Positions 17,265 through 27,061 of a stretch of 64,000 bases of DNA are shown here, one piece after another. Origin of the DNA: Ignavibacteria bacterium (GTDB taxonomy: Bacteria > Bacteroidota > Ignavibacteria > Ignavibacteriales > Melioribacteraceae); contig WPAE01000024.1 of the NCBI GenBank assembly GCA_009773205.1, positions 1 to 64,000 on the forward strand. Reading direction: 5' to 3'. Position numbers and translations under genes: made by a program. The notes under the pieces are model-generated. The model saw only the letters and a list, made by a program, of their open reading frames with translations, ran no database searches and was not told the origin of the DNA. The first letter of the stretch is position 1. Each line of letters opens with the position of its first letter.

Positions 17265-18158
17265 ATGGATTCAGCGGTTACTGCAATTTATTTACCTGAA
17301 TTAAAACTTTTTAAGCGCGGAAAAGTGAGAGATGTATTTGATTTGGGAGAATACTACTTAATAGTTTCAACCGATCGTCTTTCTGCTTTCGATGTAATTA
17401 TGAATGAAGGAATACCGGCAAAGGGAAAGATTCTAAATCGAATTTCTGGCTTTTGGTTTGAGCATGTTAACCAACTTGTAGAAAATCATTTAATTTCAAT
17501 GAATGTAAATGAGTATCCCGAAGTATGTTCTCAGTACAAAGATTTACTTCTTGGGCGTTCGATGCTTGTAAAGAAAGCGGAATTAATTCCCATTGAATGT
17601 ATTGTAAGAGGTTATATTTCTGGTACAGGCTGGAACGATTACAAAAAGGATGGGAGAATTTGTGGCATAGAACTTCCACAAGGTTTAGTAGAATCCGAAA
17701 AATTACCGCAACCAATTTTTACACCATCTACAAAAGCAGAAGTTGGATTGCATGACGAAAACATAAATGAGCAGCAAGCCATTGACATAATTGGAGCAGA
17801 GTCTTTTCATTTTATCAAAGAAACCGCACTAAAGATTTATTATAAAGCAGCCGAGTTTGCACTTACTAAAGGAATTATTATTGCCGATACTAAAATGGAG
17901 TTCGGTTATTATCGGGACAAAATTATTCTTATTGATGAACTGCTTACTCCGGATTCATCTCGGTTCTGGCCACTAAGCGGATATGAAAAAGGCAGAGCTC
18001 AAAACAGTTTCGATAAGCAATATGTACGTGATTATTTGCTATCAATCAATTTCGATAAGAAACCGCCGGCGCCAGCCTTGCCGCAAGATGTTATCCGAAA
18101 TACAGCTAAGAAATATGAAGAAGCTCTTTTCAAATTAACTGGAGATAAACTTAGTTAA
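17265..18158 (+). CDS. purC: Phosphoribosylaminoimidazole-succinocarboxamide synthase (SAICAR synthetase)
   Basis: 297 residues from the third ATG (17265); starts at 17229 and 17255 are less likely, since family members begin about ten residues before LPELKLFKRGKVRD. The enzyme joins aspartate to carboxyaminoimidazole ribotide with ATP in purine synthesis. Visible motifs are RGKVRDVFDL, STDRLSAFDVIM, ECIVRGYISGTGW, DTKMEFG and IDELLTPDSSRFW. It heads a long plus-strand gene run; its stop overlaps the DUF971 start by one base. Other purine genes in this window are guaB and purD, about 6-10 kb downstream on the same strand. Confidence 0.97.
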   Translation: MDSAVTAIYLPELKLFKRGKVRDVFDLGEYYLIVSTDRLSAFDVIMNEGIPAKGKILNRISGFWFEHVNQLVENHLISMNVNEYPEVCSQYKDLLLGRSMLVKKAELIPIECIVRGYISGTGWNDYKKDGRICGIELPQGLVESEKLPQPIFTPSTKAEVGLHDENINEQQAIDIIGAESFHFIKETALKIYYKAAEFALTKGIIIADTKMEFGYYRDKIILIDELLTPDSSRFWPLSGYEKGRAQNSFDKQYVRDYLLSINFDKKPPAPALPQDVIRNTAKKYEEALFKLTGDKLS

Positions 18159-18463
18159 TGCAGCCGATTAGTCTAAAAGTAAGAGAAAAAAAGTTTCTTC
18201 AAATTAACTGGGATGACAACTCTGCCAGCGCTGTTAAATTATCTAACTTACGAAGGATGTGTCCTTGTGCATTATGCGCCGCCGATAAAAAAAATGAAAG
18301 CAGCACTTACGTCCCTATTTACTCCGATGAACAGCTGAAAGTAAACAGTATTCAGATTGTTGGTACTTACGCAATTGGAATTTATTGGGGCGATGGACAC
18401 AATACAGGCATTTATGAATTTAATTTTCTTAAACGAATTTCAGAACAAGGTGCGCTAAACTAA
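18158..18463 (+). CDS. DUF971 domain protein
   Basis: 101 residues matching the DUF971 pattern: INWDDNSASAVKLSNLRRMCPCALC at the N-terminal half and IYWGDGHNTGIYEFNFLKRI at the C-terminal half. The fold is that of the N-terminal domain of gamma-butyrobetaine hydroxylase; in bacteria the stand-alone protein is often encoded near Fe-S or Mrp-type genes, and its function is not firmly known. The CPCALC cysteines could bind metal (inference). It is coupled to purC by a 1-base stop-start overlap and directly abuts pgsA. Confidence 0.88.
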   Translation: MQPISLKVREKKFLQINWDDNSASAVKLSNLRRMCPCALCAADKKNESSTYVPIYSDEQLKVNSIQIVGTYAIGIYWGDGHNTGIYEFNFLKRISEQGALN

Positions 18464-19060
18464 ATGCTTCTGCCAAATCAGTTAACAGTTTTACGAATAA
18501 TTCTTACACCAATTTTTATTCTTCTCTTCTTGAGTGATGACCCGCTGCTTATTCAAATCTCGCTCGGTGTATTTCTAATAGCAGCTTTAACAGATTGGTA
18601 CGATGGCTGGCTTGCACGCAAGTTTAATTACATTACAGAATGGGGAAAATTTATGGATCCGCTCGCAGATAAATTTTTGACTTCTACTGCTTTCTTCGGA
18701 TTTGTATTTATCGGCATTCTAAACTTTTGGATGGTTCTTGCTATCGTTTTTAGAGATTTTCTTATTACACTTCTTAGGGCTTATGCAGACTATAGAAAAG
18801 TTTCTTTCACTACAAGTAAACTTGCAAAGTGGAAAACTTTCTCGCAAATGTTCTTTCTCTATTATCTACTGATTTTATACACTTTAAGAACAATACCATC
18901 TTTATATGAAAGTTACACCACCTTGTTTCTTTCGCTTTTAGATCAGCAATTTATTTTTTGGACTATGTTAGCAATTTCATCTTTTACTGTTTTTACTGGA
19001 ATCACATATTTGATTAGTAATAGAACTTTAATTAAACAGATATTTACACGTGCACATTAA
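18464..19060 (+). CDS. pgsA: CDP-diacylglycerol--glycerol-3-phosphate 3-phosphatidyltransferase
   Basis: 198 residues, an integral membrane CDP-alcohol phosphatidyltransferase. The signature D-x2-DG-x2-AR-x8-G-x3-D-x3-D is seen in DWYDGWLARKFN...GKFMDPLADK. The protein makes phosphatidylglycerophosphate from CDP-diacylglycerol and glycerol-3-phosphate. Four to six membrane helices are apparent. The next gene, pgpA, encodes the phosphatase acting on its product and overlaps it by 11 bases, which strongly supports the assignment over other family members. Confidence 0.93.
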   Translation: MLLPNQLTVLRIILTPIFILLFLSDDPLLIQISLGVFLIAALTDWYDGWLARKFNYITEWGKFMDPLADKFLTSTAFFGFVFIGILNFWMVLAIVFRDFLITLLRAYADYRKVSFTTSKLAKWKTFSQMFFLYYLLILYTLRTIPSLYESYTTLFLSLLDQQFIFWTMLAISSFTVFTGITYLISNRTLIKQIFTRAH

Positions 19061-19514
19061 CTTCTTAGAAAAATTAATAGGTTCCGGTTTTTATACTGGT
19101 TATATTAAAACGGCAAGTGGAACATTTGGCAGTTTAGCTGCTATTGCTATCTATTTAATTCCCGGGTTCGAAAACCCTTCTTTGATGATTTTCTTTATCA
19201 CACTGTTAATTATTATTGGCGTTCCTATTGCAAGAAAATTTGAATCTATTTACGGTAAAGACCCAAAAGAATATACAAATGATGAAGTAATTGGAATGTG
19301 GATTACTCTTCTGTTTATTCCCAAAAAAATCTGGTGGATTATCATCGCATTTTTTATCTGGCGTGCCTACGATATTCTTAAACCATTTCCAGTTAGAAAA
19401 CTTGAACTGGTTAAAAATGGATGGGGAGTTTTATTAGATGACATTTTAGCCGGTATTTATTCATTTATCACTATACATTTGATAATTTTTTATTTCAACA
19501 AGTTTATAGGTTAA
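19050..19514 (+). CDS. pgpA: Phosphatidylglycerophosphatase A
   Basis: 154 residues from a GTG start inside the end of pgsA. It removes phosphate from phosphatidylglycerophosphate to give phosphatidylglycerol. Motifs typical of PgpA include GSGFYTGYIKTASGTFGSLAA at the N-terminus, WRAYDILKPFPVRKLE, and the acidic DDILAG near the C-terminus. Three to four transmembrane segments are visible. Its position directly behind pgsA gives a complete two-step phosphatidylglycerol route. Confidence 0.92.
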   Translation: MHINFLEKLIGSGFYTGYIKTASGTFGSLAAIAIYLIPGFENPSLMIFFITLLIIIGVPIARKFESIYGKDPKEYTNDEVIGMWITLLFIPKKIWWIIIAFFIWRAYDILKPFPVRKLELVKNGWGVLLDDILAGIYSFITIHLIIFYFNKFIG

Positions 19515-19526
19515 AAATAAAAGATA

Positions 19527-20780
19527 ATGAAAGCTCACATCATTACTATTGGGGACGAAATTCTGATCGGGCAAATTGTTAATTCCAATGCGGCGTGGAT
19601 TGGCGAGCGGTTAACAAACATTCAAATAGATGTTTCCAGTTCTAGCGTTGTTGGCGATGATCCAAGACAAATTATTCAAGAATTTAAACGCACTCTTGAT
19701 GCTAACGATCTTGTTTTAGTTACTGGTGGTTTAGGACCAACTCACGATGATGTTACAAGAAAATGTATTGTTGATTATTTCAAGTCTCAGCTTATTCTTG
19801 ATGACCAAGTGCTGAACGATATTAAAAAGTTTTTTGAAGTTAGAGAAAGAACTCTTACTAAGACTAATGAAGACCAAGCTTTGGTACCGCAAATTTGCAC
19901 TCCTATTAGAAACTTTAGAGGCACTGCACCTGGAATGTGGATTGAAAAAGATGATAAAATATTTGTTGCTATGCCTGGCGTTCCTATCGAAATGAAAGGT
20001 ATGATGGAAAATTTTGTTCTGCCTAAATTAGAAACTAAATCTAATAAAACTAAAGTAGTAGTTAGAAAAAATCTACTTACAACTGGAATTCCGGAATCCA
20101 TTCTATTCGATAAGTTAGGAAATCTTGATAACCTTTTAGGCGGCAACAAGATGGCTTTTCTCCCAAATCAATTTGGCGTTAGAATGAGGATTACTGTTGA
20201 AGGTAAAACTCAAGAAGATACAGAAAATAAATTGGATGAAATTGAACAAAAAATTCGTGCGCTGGCTGGCAGATATATCTACGGAAAAGAAAATGATTTA
20301 TTAGAAGAAGTTGTTGCAAGGTTGCTAATAGACCGAGATCTTAAGCTGTCTGTTGCAGAGTCTTGCACTGGCGGGTTAATTTCTAATCGTATAACCAATA
20401 TAAGCGGAAGCAGTAAATACTTTGAGCGAGGCGTTATTACTTATTCTAACGCTGCTAAAGTAGAATTGCTGCACGTTGATGAAAATACAATAATTAAAAA
20501 CGGCGCTGTAAGTTTAGAAGTTGCAAGGCAAATGGCTGAAGGGGTTAAAGCTATCAGCGGCTGCGATATTGGCATTGGTGTAACAGGAATTCTAGGGCCT
20601 ACAGGCGCTACAGAAACTAAACCGGTTGGACTTATTTTCATCGGTTTGTGTGACGACAAAATTTGTACTGCTAAAGAATTTCACTTTGGCGATCATAGGT
20701 TATTAAACAAAGATAGAGCTTCGCAAGCTGCGTTAGAATTGCTTAGAAGGCATTTGCTTGGCATTCCTTACGATGATTAG
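19527..20780 (+). CDS. cinA: CinA: nicotinamide-nucleotide amidase / competence-damage protein
   Basis: 417 residues with the full two-domain form. The N-terminal MoaB/molybdopterin-binding-like domain (IITIGDEILIGQIVNSNAAWI, TGGLGPTHDD) acts as an ADP-ribose pyrophosphatase-type module in the family. The C-terminal amidase domain (AESCTGGLISNRITNISGSSKYFERGVITYSN) converts nicotinamide mononucleotide to nicotinate mononucleotide. A cinA-thpR-recA-recX order follows here; cinA next to recA is common in bacteria. The stop overlaps the thpR start. Confidence 0.95.
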   Translation: MKAHIITIGDEILIGQIVNSNAAWIGERLTNIQIDVSSSSVVGDDPRQIIQEFKRTLDANDLVLVTGGLGPTHDDVTRKCIVDYFKSQLILDDQVLNDIKKFFEVRERTLTKTNEDQALVPQICTPIRNFRGTAPGMWIEKDDKIFVAMPGVPIEMKGMMENFVLPKLETKSNKTKVVVRKNLLTTGIPESILFDKLGNLDNLLGGNKMAFLPNQFGVRMRITVEGKTQEDTENKLDEIEQKIRALAGRYIYGKENDLLEEVVARLLIDRDLKLSVAESCTGGLISNRITNISGSSKYFERGVITYSNAAKVELLHVDENTIIKNGAVSLEVARQMAEGVKAISGCDIGIGVTGILGPTGATETKPVGLIFIGLCDDKICTAKEFHFGDHRLLNKDRASQAALELLRRHLLGIPYDD

Positions 20781-21336
20781 GCTTTTTGTTGCATTAGAAA
20801 TACCCGAGAATATTATTTCTGCAATTCTTATTGAGCGGAATAAAGTACTTTACCATGAAAATAATTTCACTTGGGAACCAAAAGAGAAATTGCATATCAC
20901 TTTAAAGTTCCTTGGCAATACTGAAGAATCGCTTGTTGATAATATTTCACATGAACTAAAAAATATTGTTAGAAAATACAAGTCTATTAATCTGGTAGTT
21001 AGCAAGTTTGGTGTTTTTAGAAAGGGATCAGAACCCAAAATATTGTGGGTTGGAATGCATGATAATTATTACTTATCAAACTTTGTAAATGATATTGAAA
21101 AATCATTTTGTAAATTTGGCTGTCCTAAAGAGGAAAGGAAATTTAAACCTCACATTACTTTGCTCAGGTTTCGCGGGAACGAAGATACATCGAAAATATT
21201 AAGTTTGTTGGAAGTTAAGTTTCCTGTGCTCGGTTTTATGGCTAATAATATATCTTTAATCAAAAGTGAATTGAAACAATCCGGCTCGGTTTACACAACT
21301 TTAAAAAATTTTAAGTTAGAAAAACAAATGGAGTAA
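20773..21336 (+). CDS. thpR: RNA 2',3'-cyclic phosphodiesterase
   Basis: 187 residues from the ATG at 20773, which overlaps the last codons of cinA; an upstream TTG at 20758 is less likely because the family begins [13 protein letters not shown] 2H phosphoesterase: both catalytic H-x-T-x motifs are seen, HITLKFLGN near residue 42 and HITLLRFRG near residue 126. The family opens 2',3'-cyclic phosphate RNA ends. Its biological role is unclear, though it often neighbours recA and cinA. Confidence 0.93.
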   Translation: MIRLFVALEIPENIISAILIERNKVLYHENNFTWEPKEKLHITLKFLGNTEESLVDNISHELKNIVRKYKSINLVVSKFGVFRKGSEPKILWVGMHDNYYLSNFVNDIEKSFCKFGCPKEERKFKPHITLLRFRGNEDTSKILSLLEVKFPVLGFMANNISLIKSELKQSGSVYTTLKNFKLEKQME

Positions 21337-21338
21337 TT

Positions 21339-22391
21339 ATGACAGCAGAAAAAGATCAAAGATTAAAAATTCTTGATGAAACAATAAGCAATATCGAAAA
21401 ACAGTTCGGTAAAGGAACAATAATGAAGCTCGGTGATGGTGTTATCGCTCCAGTAGATTCAATTCCAACCGGATCTTTAACCTTAGATAATGCATTAGGA
21501 ATTGGCGGTGTTCCTCGTGGAAGAATTGTGGAGATTTACGGACCTGAATCATCCGGGAAAACAACTCTTTGCCTACACATAATTGCCGAAGCACAGAAAA
21601 AAGGAGGCTTAGCTGCTTTTGTAGATGCTGAGCACGCTCTTGATGTTAATTATGCAAAGCGGCTAAAAGTTGATACTACAAATCTCCTGCTTTCTCAACC
21701 TGATTTCGGCGAGCAGGCTTTAGAAATTGTTGATACTCTTATTAGAAGCAACGCACTTGATATTATTGTTGTTGATTCTGTTGCGGCGCTCGTTCCTCGC
21801 TCCGAAATTGAAGGCGATATGGGCGATCCTCAAATGGCGATGCAAGCAAGATTGATGAGCCAAGCGCTTCGCAAAATTACCGGCGCTATTAGCAAATCAA
21901 AAACTTGTGTAATTTTTATTAATCAGCTAAGAAGCAAAATTGGCGTAATGTTTGGCAACCCAGAAACTACAACCGGCGGAAATGCACTAAAATTTTATGC
22001 TTCGCTTCGTTTAGATATTAGAAGAATAGCTGCTATTAAAGATGGTGCTAATGTTATTGGAAACAGAACTAAAGTAAAAATTGCCAAAAGCAAAGTAGCT
22101 CCTCCTTTTAAGGAAGTTGAATTCGACATTCTTTACAATGAAGGAATTAGCAAAGCCGGTGATATTATTGACTTAGCTACTAATCATGAAATTCTCAAAA
22201 AGAGCGGCGCTTGGTTTACCTACAAAGAAGATCGTTTCCAAGGAAGAGATCAATTAAAACAAAAAATGCTTGAAGATGAAAACCTTTTCAATGCTCTTGA
22301 AAGAGAAGTTAAAGTTGCACTTGGCATGATTAAAGAAGAACACAAACCAGCTAAAGAAGAAACAGATACGAAAACAAAAAAATCTAAATGA
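21339..22391 (+). CDS. recA: Recombinase RecA
   Basis: 350 residues. The Walker A motif GPESSGKTT spans 68-76; [10 protein letters not shown], the L1 loop region [12 protein letters not shown], and the L2 region [22 protein letters not shown] are all intact. RecA forms nucleoprotein filaments for strand exchange and triggers LexA autocleavage. The basic, Lys-rich tail ([10 protein letters not shown]) is unusual compared with the acidic tails of enterobacterial RecA. No LexA-type box was recognised immediately upstream; transcription probably comes from the operon. RecX follows with a 4-base overlap. Confidence 0.99.
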   Translation: MTAEKDQRLKILDETISNIEKQFGKGTIMKLGDGVIAPVDSIPTGSLTLDNALGIGGVPRGRIVEIYGPESSGKTTLCLHIIAEAQKKGGLAAFVDAEHALDVNYAKRLKVDTTNLLLSQPDFGEQALEIVDTLIRSNALDIIVVDSVAALVPRSEIEGDMGDPQMAMQARLMSQALRKITGAISKSKTCVIFINQLRSKIGVMFGNPETTTGGNALKFYASLRLDIRRIAAIKDGANVIGNRTKVKIAKSKVAPPFKEVEFDILYNEGISKAGDIIDLATNHEILKKSGAWFTYKEDRFQGRDQLKQKMLEDENLFNALEREVKVALGMIKEEHKPAKEETDTKTKKSK

Positions 22392-23017
22392 AAATTGCTG
22401 CACTCAAAAAGAAAGGCAACAATGTTACCGTAGTATTTGATGATGGAACTTACCGGGTTCTTGACTACCGTGTTGTAGTTGATTATGGAATTTGGAAAGG
22501 ACAAGAAATTGATGATGAGAAATTAGAACTGCTCTCCAGCGAGAGCAGTTTGTTAAAAGCCAAAGATTCCGCATTCAGATTTTTAGGAATGCGCCTTCAC
22601 TCAAAGGCAGAACTAAAACTAAAGCTGCTAAAGAAAAAATTCCCGCTCGATGTTATCGAAAATGTATTGTTGTACCTTCAGAAAGAAAATTATCTAAATG
22701 ATGAAGAATTTGTAATTCAGTTTTCTGCCGAAAGAGTAAAAAGAAAAAAAATTGGTCCCGCTAAACTTTCTGCAGAACTGATGAAGAAAGGAATCAACCG
22801 CGAACTGATTAAAACTCTGCTAAGCAGCCATGATCAAGAAAATTATTTTGCAAACGCTTTGACTTTAGCCGAAAAAAAACTTGTTCAAATAAAACGAAAA
22901 GAAACAGACCCGCGTAGAATTGCTCAAAAGCTCTTTACATATTTGGCGTCAAAAGGTTACCAAAGCGATGTTATTCGTAATGTAGTAGAAAATCTTAAAC
23001 TTGGCAATGAAGATTAA
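22388..23017 (+). CDS. recX: Regulatory protein RecX
   Basis: 209 residues. After an N-terminal beta segment the protein shows the repeated three-helix units typical of RecX ([25 protein letters not shown]...[36 protein letters not shown]). RecX modulates RecA filament extension. The 4-base overlap with recA implies coupled translation and fits the role. Confidence 0.93.
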   Translation: MKIAALKKKGNNVTVVFDDGTYRVLDYRVVVDYGIWKGQEIDDEKLELLSSESSLLKAKDSAFRFLGMRLHSKAELKLKLLKKKFPLDVIENVLLYLQKENYLNDEEFVIQFSAERVKRKKIGPAKLSAELMKKGINRELIKTLLSSHDQENYFANALTLAEKKLVQIKRKETDPRRIAQKLFTYLASKGYQSDVIRNVVENLKLGNED

Positions 23018-23070
23018 TTTTTTTCTCACAGCACTCTTTTTTATTTTTGAGTAACAAAAACTGGTGTAAT

Positions 23071-24240
23071 ATGCCTCTATTAAACAAAATTGATTACTAT
23101 AATCTAGAAAGTTTGCTGAACGAAGATGAAATCTTGGTACGCGATTCAATTAGAGAATATGTTGATGCCGAAGTGCTTCCAATCATAGAAAAATTTTACC
23201 GCGATGGAAAATTCCCATCTCACCTAATCCCTAAATTAGGAGAAATGGGTTTGTTCGGAATCACTCTACCACAAAAGTATGGCTGTCCTGAAATGAATAA
23301 CGTTTCTTATGGACTTGCTATGCAAGAGTTGGAAAGAGGTGATAGTGGTTTGCGCAGCTTTGTTTCCGTTCAAAGCGCTTTGGTTATGTATCCTATTTAT
23401 ACTTTTGGAAGTGAAGCGCAGAAAGATTACTGGCTTCCTAAACTAGCAACCGGAGAAAAAATTGGTTGTTTTGGACTTACAGAGCCAGATTACGGTTCAA
23501 ATCCAGGTGGATTAATAACCCGAGCAGAGAAGGTTGACGGCGGCTATTTAATTAACGGTGCAAAGATGTGGATTACAAACGGTACTGGCGCAGATGTAGC
23601 TGTTGTTTGGGCAAAATTAGACGGCATTGTTCACGGGTTCTTAGTTGAAAAAGGCACTAAAGGTTATGAAGCGCCTGAAATGCATGGCAAACATTCTCTT
23701 AGAGCTTCTGTAACATCAGAATTAATTTTTCAAGATGTTTTTGTACCCGAAGAGAATATTTTCCCTAATACTAAAGGTTTGAAATCTGCCCTAATGTGCT
23801 TAACACAAGCGCGTTACGGAATTGCTTGGGGTGTTGTTGGTTCAATGATGGCGTGCTACGATTCTGCGCTTGATTACTCTAAATCCCGTGTTCAATTTAG
23901 TAAGCCAATCGCAGCTTATCAAATTACTCAAGAAAAACTAGTTTATATGATTACTGAAATTACTAAAGCTCAATTATTAAATCTACAGATGGGTAGATTA
24001 AAAGATAAAGGCGAGTGTAAGCATACACATGTCTCGATGGCTAAAAGAAATAATTGTGAAAAAGCATTAGACATTGCGAGAGTAGCAAGAGAAATTCTTG
24101 GCGCAAATGGAATTTTAGATGAATACCCGATTATGAGACACGCTAACAACTTAGAATCGGTAAAAACTTATGAAGGTACGCATGAGATGCACACACTCAT
24201 AATTGGAGAAGATATAACCGGTTTTGCTGCGTTCGATTAA
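23071..24240 (+). CDS. Acyl-CoA dehydrogenase, glutaryl-CoA dehydrogenase-like
   Basis: 389 residues from the ATG at 23071; a TTG at 23047 would add eight residues and is less likely. The FAD-dependent acyl-CoA dehydrogenase fold is complete: FGLTEPDYGSNPGG, KMWITNGTGADVAVVWAK and SRVQFSKPIAAYQ. The C-terminal YEGTHEMHTLIIGEDITGFAAF contains the catalytic-base Glu in the position used by glutaryl-CoA dehydrogenases. That family oxidises glutaryl-CoA to crotonyl-CoA in lysine/tryptophan degradation, passing electrons to electron-transfer flavoprotein. Assignment to the glutaryl-CoA branch is by motif resemblance and not certain. It ends the gene run and is followed by a terminator. Confidence 0.85.
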   Translation: MPLLNKIDYYNLESLLNEDEILVRDSIREYVDAEVLPIIEKFYRDGKFPSHLIPKLGEMGLFGITLPQKYGCPEMNNVSYGLAMQELERGDSGLRSFVSVQSALVMYPIYTFGSEAQKDYWLPKLATGEKIGCFGLTEPDYGSNPGGLITRAEKVDGGYLINGAKMWITNGTGADVAVVWAKLDGIVHGFLVEKGTKGYEAPEMHGKHSLRASVTSELIFQDVFVPEENIFPNTKGLKSALMCLTQARYGIAWGVVGSMMACYDSALDYSKSRVQFSKPIAAYQITQEKLVYMITEITKAQLLNLQMGRLKDKGECKHTHVSMAKRNNCEKALDIARVAREILGANGILDEYPIMRHANNLESVKTYEGTHEMHTLIIGEDITGFAAFD

Positions 24241-24249
24241 GAACAAAAG

Positions 24250-24273
24250 AGACCACCTTGTGTGGTCTTTTTT
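24250..24273 (+). terminator. Intrinsic terminator after the acyl-CoA dehydrogenase gene
   Basis: Stem GACCAC (24251-24256) and GTGGTC (24262-24267), extended by an A-T pair, with loop CTTGT and a run of six T. It lies 10 bases after the stop codon and ends the purC-to-acyl-CoA-dehydrogenase block. Confidence 0.9.
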
Positions 24274-24293
24274 ATAACTATTTGGAGCATTAA

Positions 24294-25766
24294 ATGAAAA
24301 ATAAATTTGATTTTGAAGGATTAACTTTCGATGACATATTGCTCGTTCCTTCCCGTTCATCTGTTCTCCCACGTGATGTTGATATTACATCACATCTCAC
24401 AAGAGAAATTAAATTAAATATCCCTTTTCTTAGTGCCGCTATGGATACTGTAACGGAAGCACAAATGGCTATTGCTATGGCTGCTCAAGGTGGAATTGGG
24501 ATTATACATAAGAACATGAGTATCGAGAAACAAGCAGAAGAAGTTGATAGAGTAAAACGTTCTGAAAGCGGAATGATTGTTAATCCAATCACTCTTACCC
24601 CTAATAGAACTATTCGAGAAGCAGAAGAATTTATGTCCAAATATCGCATCTCTGGTATTCCAATTGTAGAGGATAATGGCAAACTTGTAGGAATTCTTAC
24701 TAATCGCGATCTAAGATTTGAAACTAATAGAGATTTACCTGTATACGAATTAATGACAAAAGAAAACCTGGTAACTGCGCCTCTTGGAACAACTTTGGAG
24801 GATGCGCAAAAGATTTTGCACCGCCATAGAATAGAAAAACTTCCGGTAGTTGATAAGAGGGGAATTATTAAAGGGTTGATTACATACAAAGACATTCTAA
24901 AAAAGAAAAAATTTCCTAACGCTTGCAAAGATACTCTCGGACGTTTGAGAGTTGGAGCTGCTGTTGGTGTAACCAATGACACAATCGAACGTGTTGAAGC
25001 TTTAGTGGCTTCAAATGTGGACATTTTAGCTGTGGATACTGCACACGGACATTCTGAAGGCGTATTAAAAACAGTGAAAGAAATTAGAAGAAAATTTAGA
25101 AACATTCAGATAGTTGCTGGTAACATTGTTACAAAAGAAGCTGCCTTAGAGCTTGAGCGGATTGGAGTTGATGCTGTAAAGGTTGGAATTGGAGCAGGTT
25201 CTATCTGTACTACAAGAATTGTTGCAGGAGTTGGCGTACCACAAATTACCGCAGTTATTGAAGTTGCGCATGCTCTAAAAGGTAAAATTCCGGTTATCTC
25301 TGATGGTGGCGTTAAGCAAACTGGCGATGTTGCAAAAGCAATAGCAGCCGGAGCAGATACTGTTATGATGGGTGGAATGCTTGCCGGATGCGATGAAACT
25401 CCAGGTGAAAAAGTTCTTTTTGAAGGTAGAAGTTTCAAAGTTTATCGTGGTATGGGTTCTTTGGGAGCAATGAAACAGGGAAGCAGCGACAGATACTTTC
25501 AAGATGCAGAAGATGATATTAAAAAGCTTGTTCCTGAAGGAATTGAGGGACGTGTTCCTTTCAAAGGCACTTTAGCAGAAACTGTTTATCAATTTGTTGG
25601 CGGGTTACGCGCTGCTATGGGGTACTGCGGTTCTAAAAATATCGCTGAATTCAAGACAAAAACAAAATTTGTTAAGATTTCTAATGCGGGCCTTCGAGAA
25701 AGCCATCCGCACGATGTGATGATAACAGAAGAAGCACCTAATTACCAAACTTCTCATAAACATTAA
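24294..25766 (+). CDS. guaB: Inosine-5'-monophosphate dehydrogenase
   Basis: 490 residues. It oxidises IMP to XMP with NAD+, the branch point towards GMP. The TIM barrel is interrupted by two CBS domains (about 95-210, e.g. [20 protein letters not shown]). The catalytic loop [20 protein letters not shown] contains the nucleophilic Cys, and [17 protein letters not shown] and MGSLGAM, IMP-binding elements, are present. TTTGGAGC precedes the ATG by a few bases. It sits between the terminator and a glycosyltransferase gene. Confidence 0.98.
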   Translation: MKNKFDFEGLTFDDILLVPSRSSVLPRDVDITSHLTREIKLNIPFLSAAMDTVTEAQMAIAMAAQGGIGIIHKNMSIEKQAEEVDRVKRSESGMIVNPITLTPNRTIREAEEFMSKYRISGIPIVEDNGKLVGILTNRDLRFETNRDLPVYELMTKENLVTAPLGTTLEDAQKILHRHRIEKLPVVDKRGIIKGLITYKDILKKKKFPNACKDTLGRLRVGAAVGVTNDTIERVEALVASNVDILAVDTAHGHSEGVLKTVKEIRRKFRNIQIVAGNIVTKEAALELERIGVDAVKVGIGAGSICTTRIVAGVGVPQITAVIEVAHALKGKIPVISDGGVKQTGDVAKAIAAGADTVMMGGMLAGCDETPGEKVLFEGRSFKVYRGMGSLGAMKQGSSDRYFQDAEDDIKKLVPEGIEGRVPFKGTLAETVYQFVGGLRAAMGYCGSKNIAEFKTKTKFVKISNAGLRESHPHDVMITEEAPNYQTSHKH

Positions 25767-25778
25767 TCTAACTCATTT

Positions 25779-27059
25779 ATGTACAAAGTTTTAGTTTTAG
25801 CATATTATTATCCTCCGATGGGCTTAAGTGGAGTTCAGAGAACGCTGAAGTTTACTAAATATATGCATAAGTTTAATTGGCAGCCTACGGTAATAACTGC
25901 AGGCAATGTTGCTTATTACGCACACGATCTTTCACTGTTAAAGGAAGCTGAAGAAGCCGGTGTAGAAATAATTCGTACTGGTGCTTTCGACGTAAATTCA
26001 TTACTTGGAGCAAAGTACAAAACCGTAAATATGCCAAAAGAATTTTTACGTAAATTATTCTCGAAACTCAGTAAGACTTTTTTCATTCCTGACAATAAAA
26101 ATTCTTGGTCTAAAAAAGCTTACAAGGCAGCTAAAAATATTCTATCTACAGAAAAGTTTGATATTATCTACGTATCCATTCCACCTTATTCTCAGTTTTT
26201 AACTGCTGTAAAACTTAGGGCAGAATTTGATATTCCTTTGTTTGTAGATTACCGCGATTTGTGGTATGACAATCATTTTGCTTTTTACGTAACTCCGTAT
26301 CACAAATACAAGCATAAGAAGTTAGAATATAATGCATTACGTAATTCAGATAAAGTTGTAGCAATCAATAGAAGGATTAAAGAAAAGATACTTTTAACAT
26401 ATCCGTTTCTAGATTACGAAGATGTAATCATTCTACCTCACGGCTATGATCCGGAAGACTTTAGGCAGTCTGAAGTAATCAAAAGATCTTCAGGCAAGAT
26501 GAAGCTCACCTATTCTGGAATATTCTATGAAAACATTACTCCAGAGTTCTTACTAAGAGCATTCAAGGAATTAACGATCGAAAATCCTCAAATTGCTTCC
26601 CAAATAGAACTTGAATTTATTGGGCATCTTAGAGATGAAAATAAAAAACTGATAATGGAATTAAACTTATCTGAATTTGTAAAGGAGCAAGGTTATTTAG
26701 AGCATTCTGAAGTAGTGAAATACTTAGTTTCTACAGATGTTCTTTGGATGATGATTGGAAATATTTCAAATGCCGATACTATTTCTACAAGCAAGCTTTT
26801 TGAGTACTTTGGAACGAGGAAACCAATTTTAGGCTGTGTGCCGGATGGTGCTGCGAGAAACGCTTTACTAGAGTATGGAGCATCATTTATAGTCTATCCA
26901 GATTATGTTAAGGATATTAAAGATACTTTATTAGAAATATACAAACTACATAAAACTAAAAGCTTACCTGTTCCTAACGAAGATTTTGTGCTTAAACATG
27001 ATAGACTTTTTTTGGCAGAACAATTAATTAAAGAATTTCAATTTCACTTACGGGCTTAA
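25779..27059 (+). CDS. Glycosyltransferase, family 4-like
   Basis: 426 residues with the GT-B layout. The N-terminal Rossmann half starts LVLAYYYPPMGLSGVQRTLKF. The C-terminal half contains LTYSGIFYENITPEFLLRA and STSKLFEYFGTRKPILGCVPDG, the latter resembling the E-x7-E donor-binding region of retaining GT4 enzymes. Likely cytosolic or peripheral, adding a sugar to a surface polysaccharide or glycolipid. Donor and acceptor are unknown. It lies 12 bases after guaB and 2 bases before purD, so it is embedded in a purine transcript with no polysaccharide neighbours. Confidence 0.85.
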   Translation: MYKVLVLAYYYPPMGLSGVQRTLKFTKYMHKFNWQPTVITAGNVAYYAHDLSLLKEAEEAGVEIIRTGAFDVNSLLGAKYKTVNMPKEFLRKLFSKLSKTFFIPDNKNSWSKKAYKAAKNILSTEKFDIIYVSIPPYSQFLTAVKLRAEFDIPLFVDYRDLWYDNHFAFYVTPYHKYKHKKLEYNALRNSDKVVAINRRIKEKILLTYPFLDYEDVIILPHGYDPEDFRQSEVIKRSSGKMKLTYSGIFYENITPEFLLRAFKELTIENPQIASQIELEFIGHLRDENKKLIMELNLSEFVKEQGYLEHSEVVKYLVSTDVLWMMIGNISNADTISTSKLFEYFGTRKPILGCVPDGAARNALLEYGASFIVYPDYVKDIKDTLLEIYKLHKTKSLPVPNEDFVLKHDRLFLAEQLIKEFQFHLRA

Positions 27060-27061
27060 CA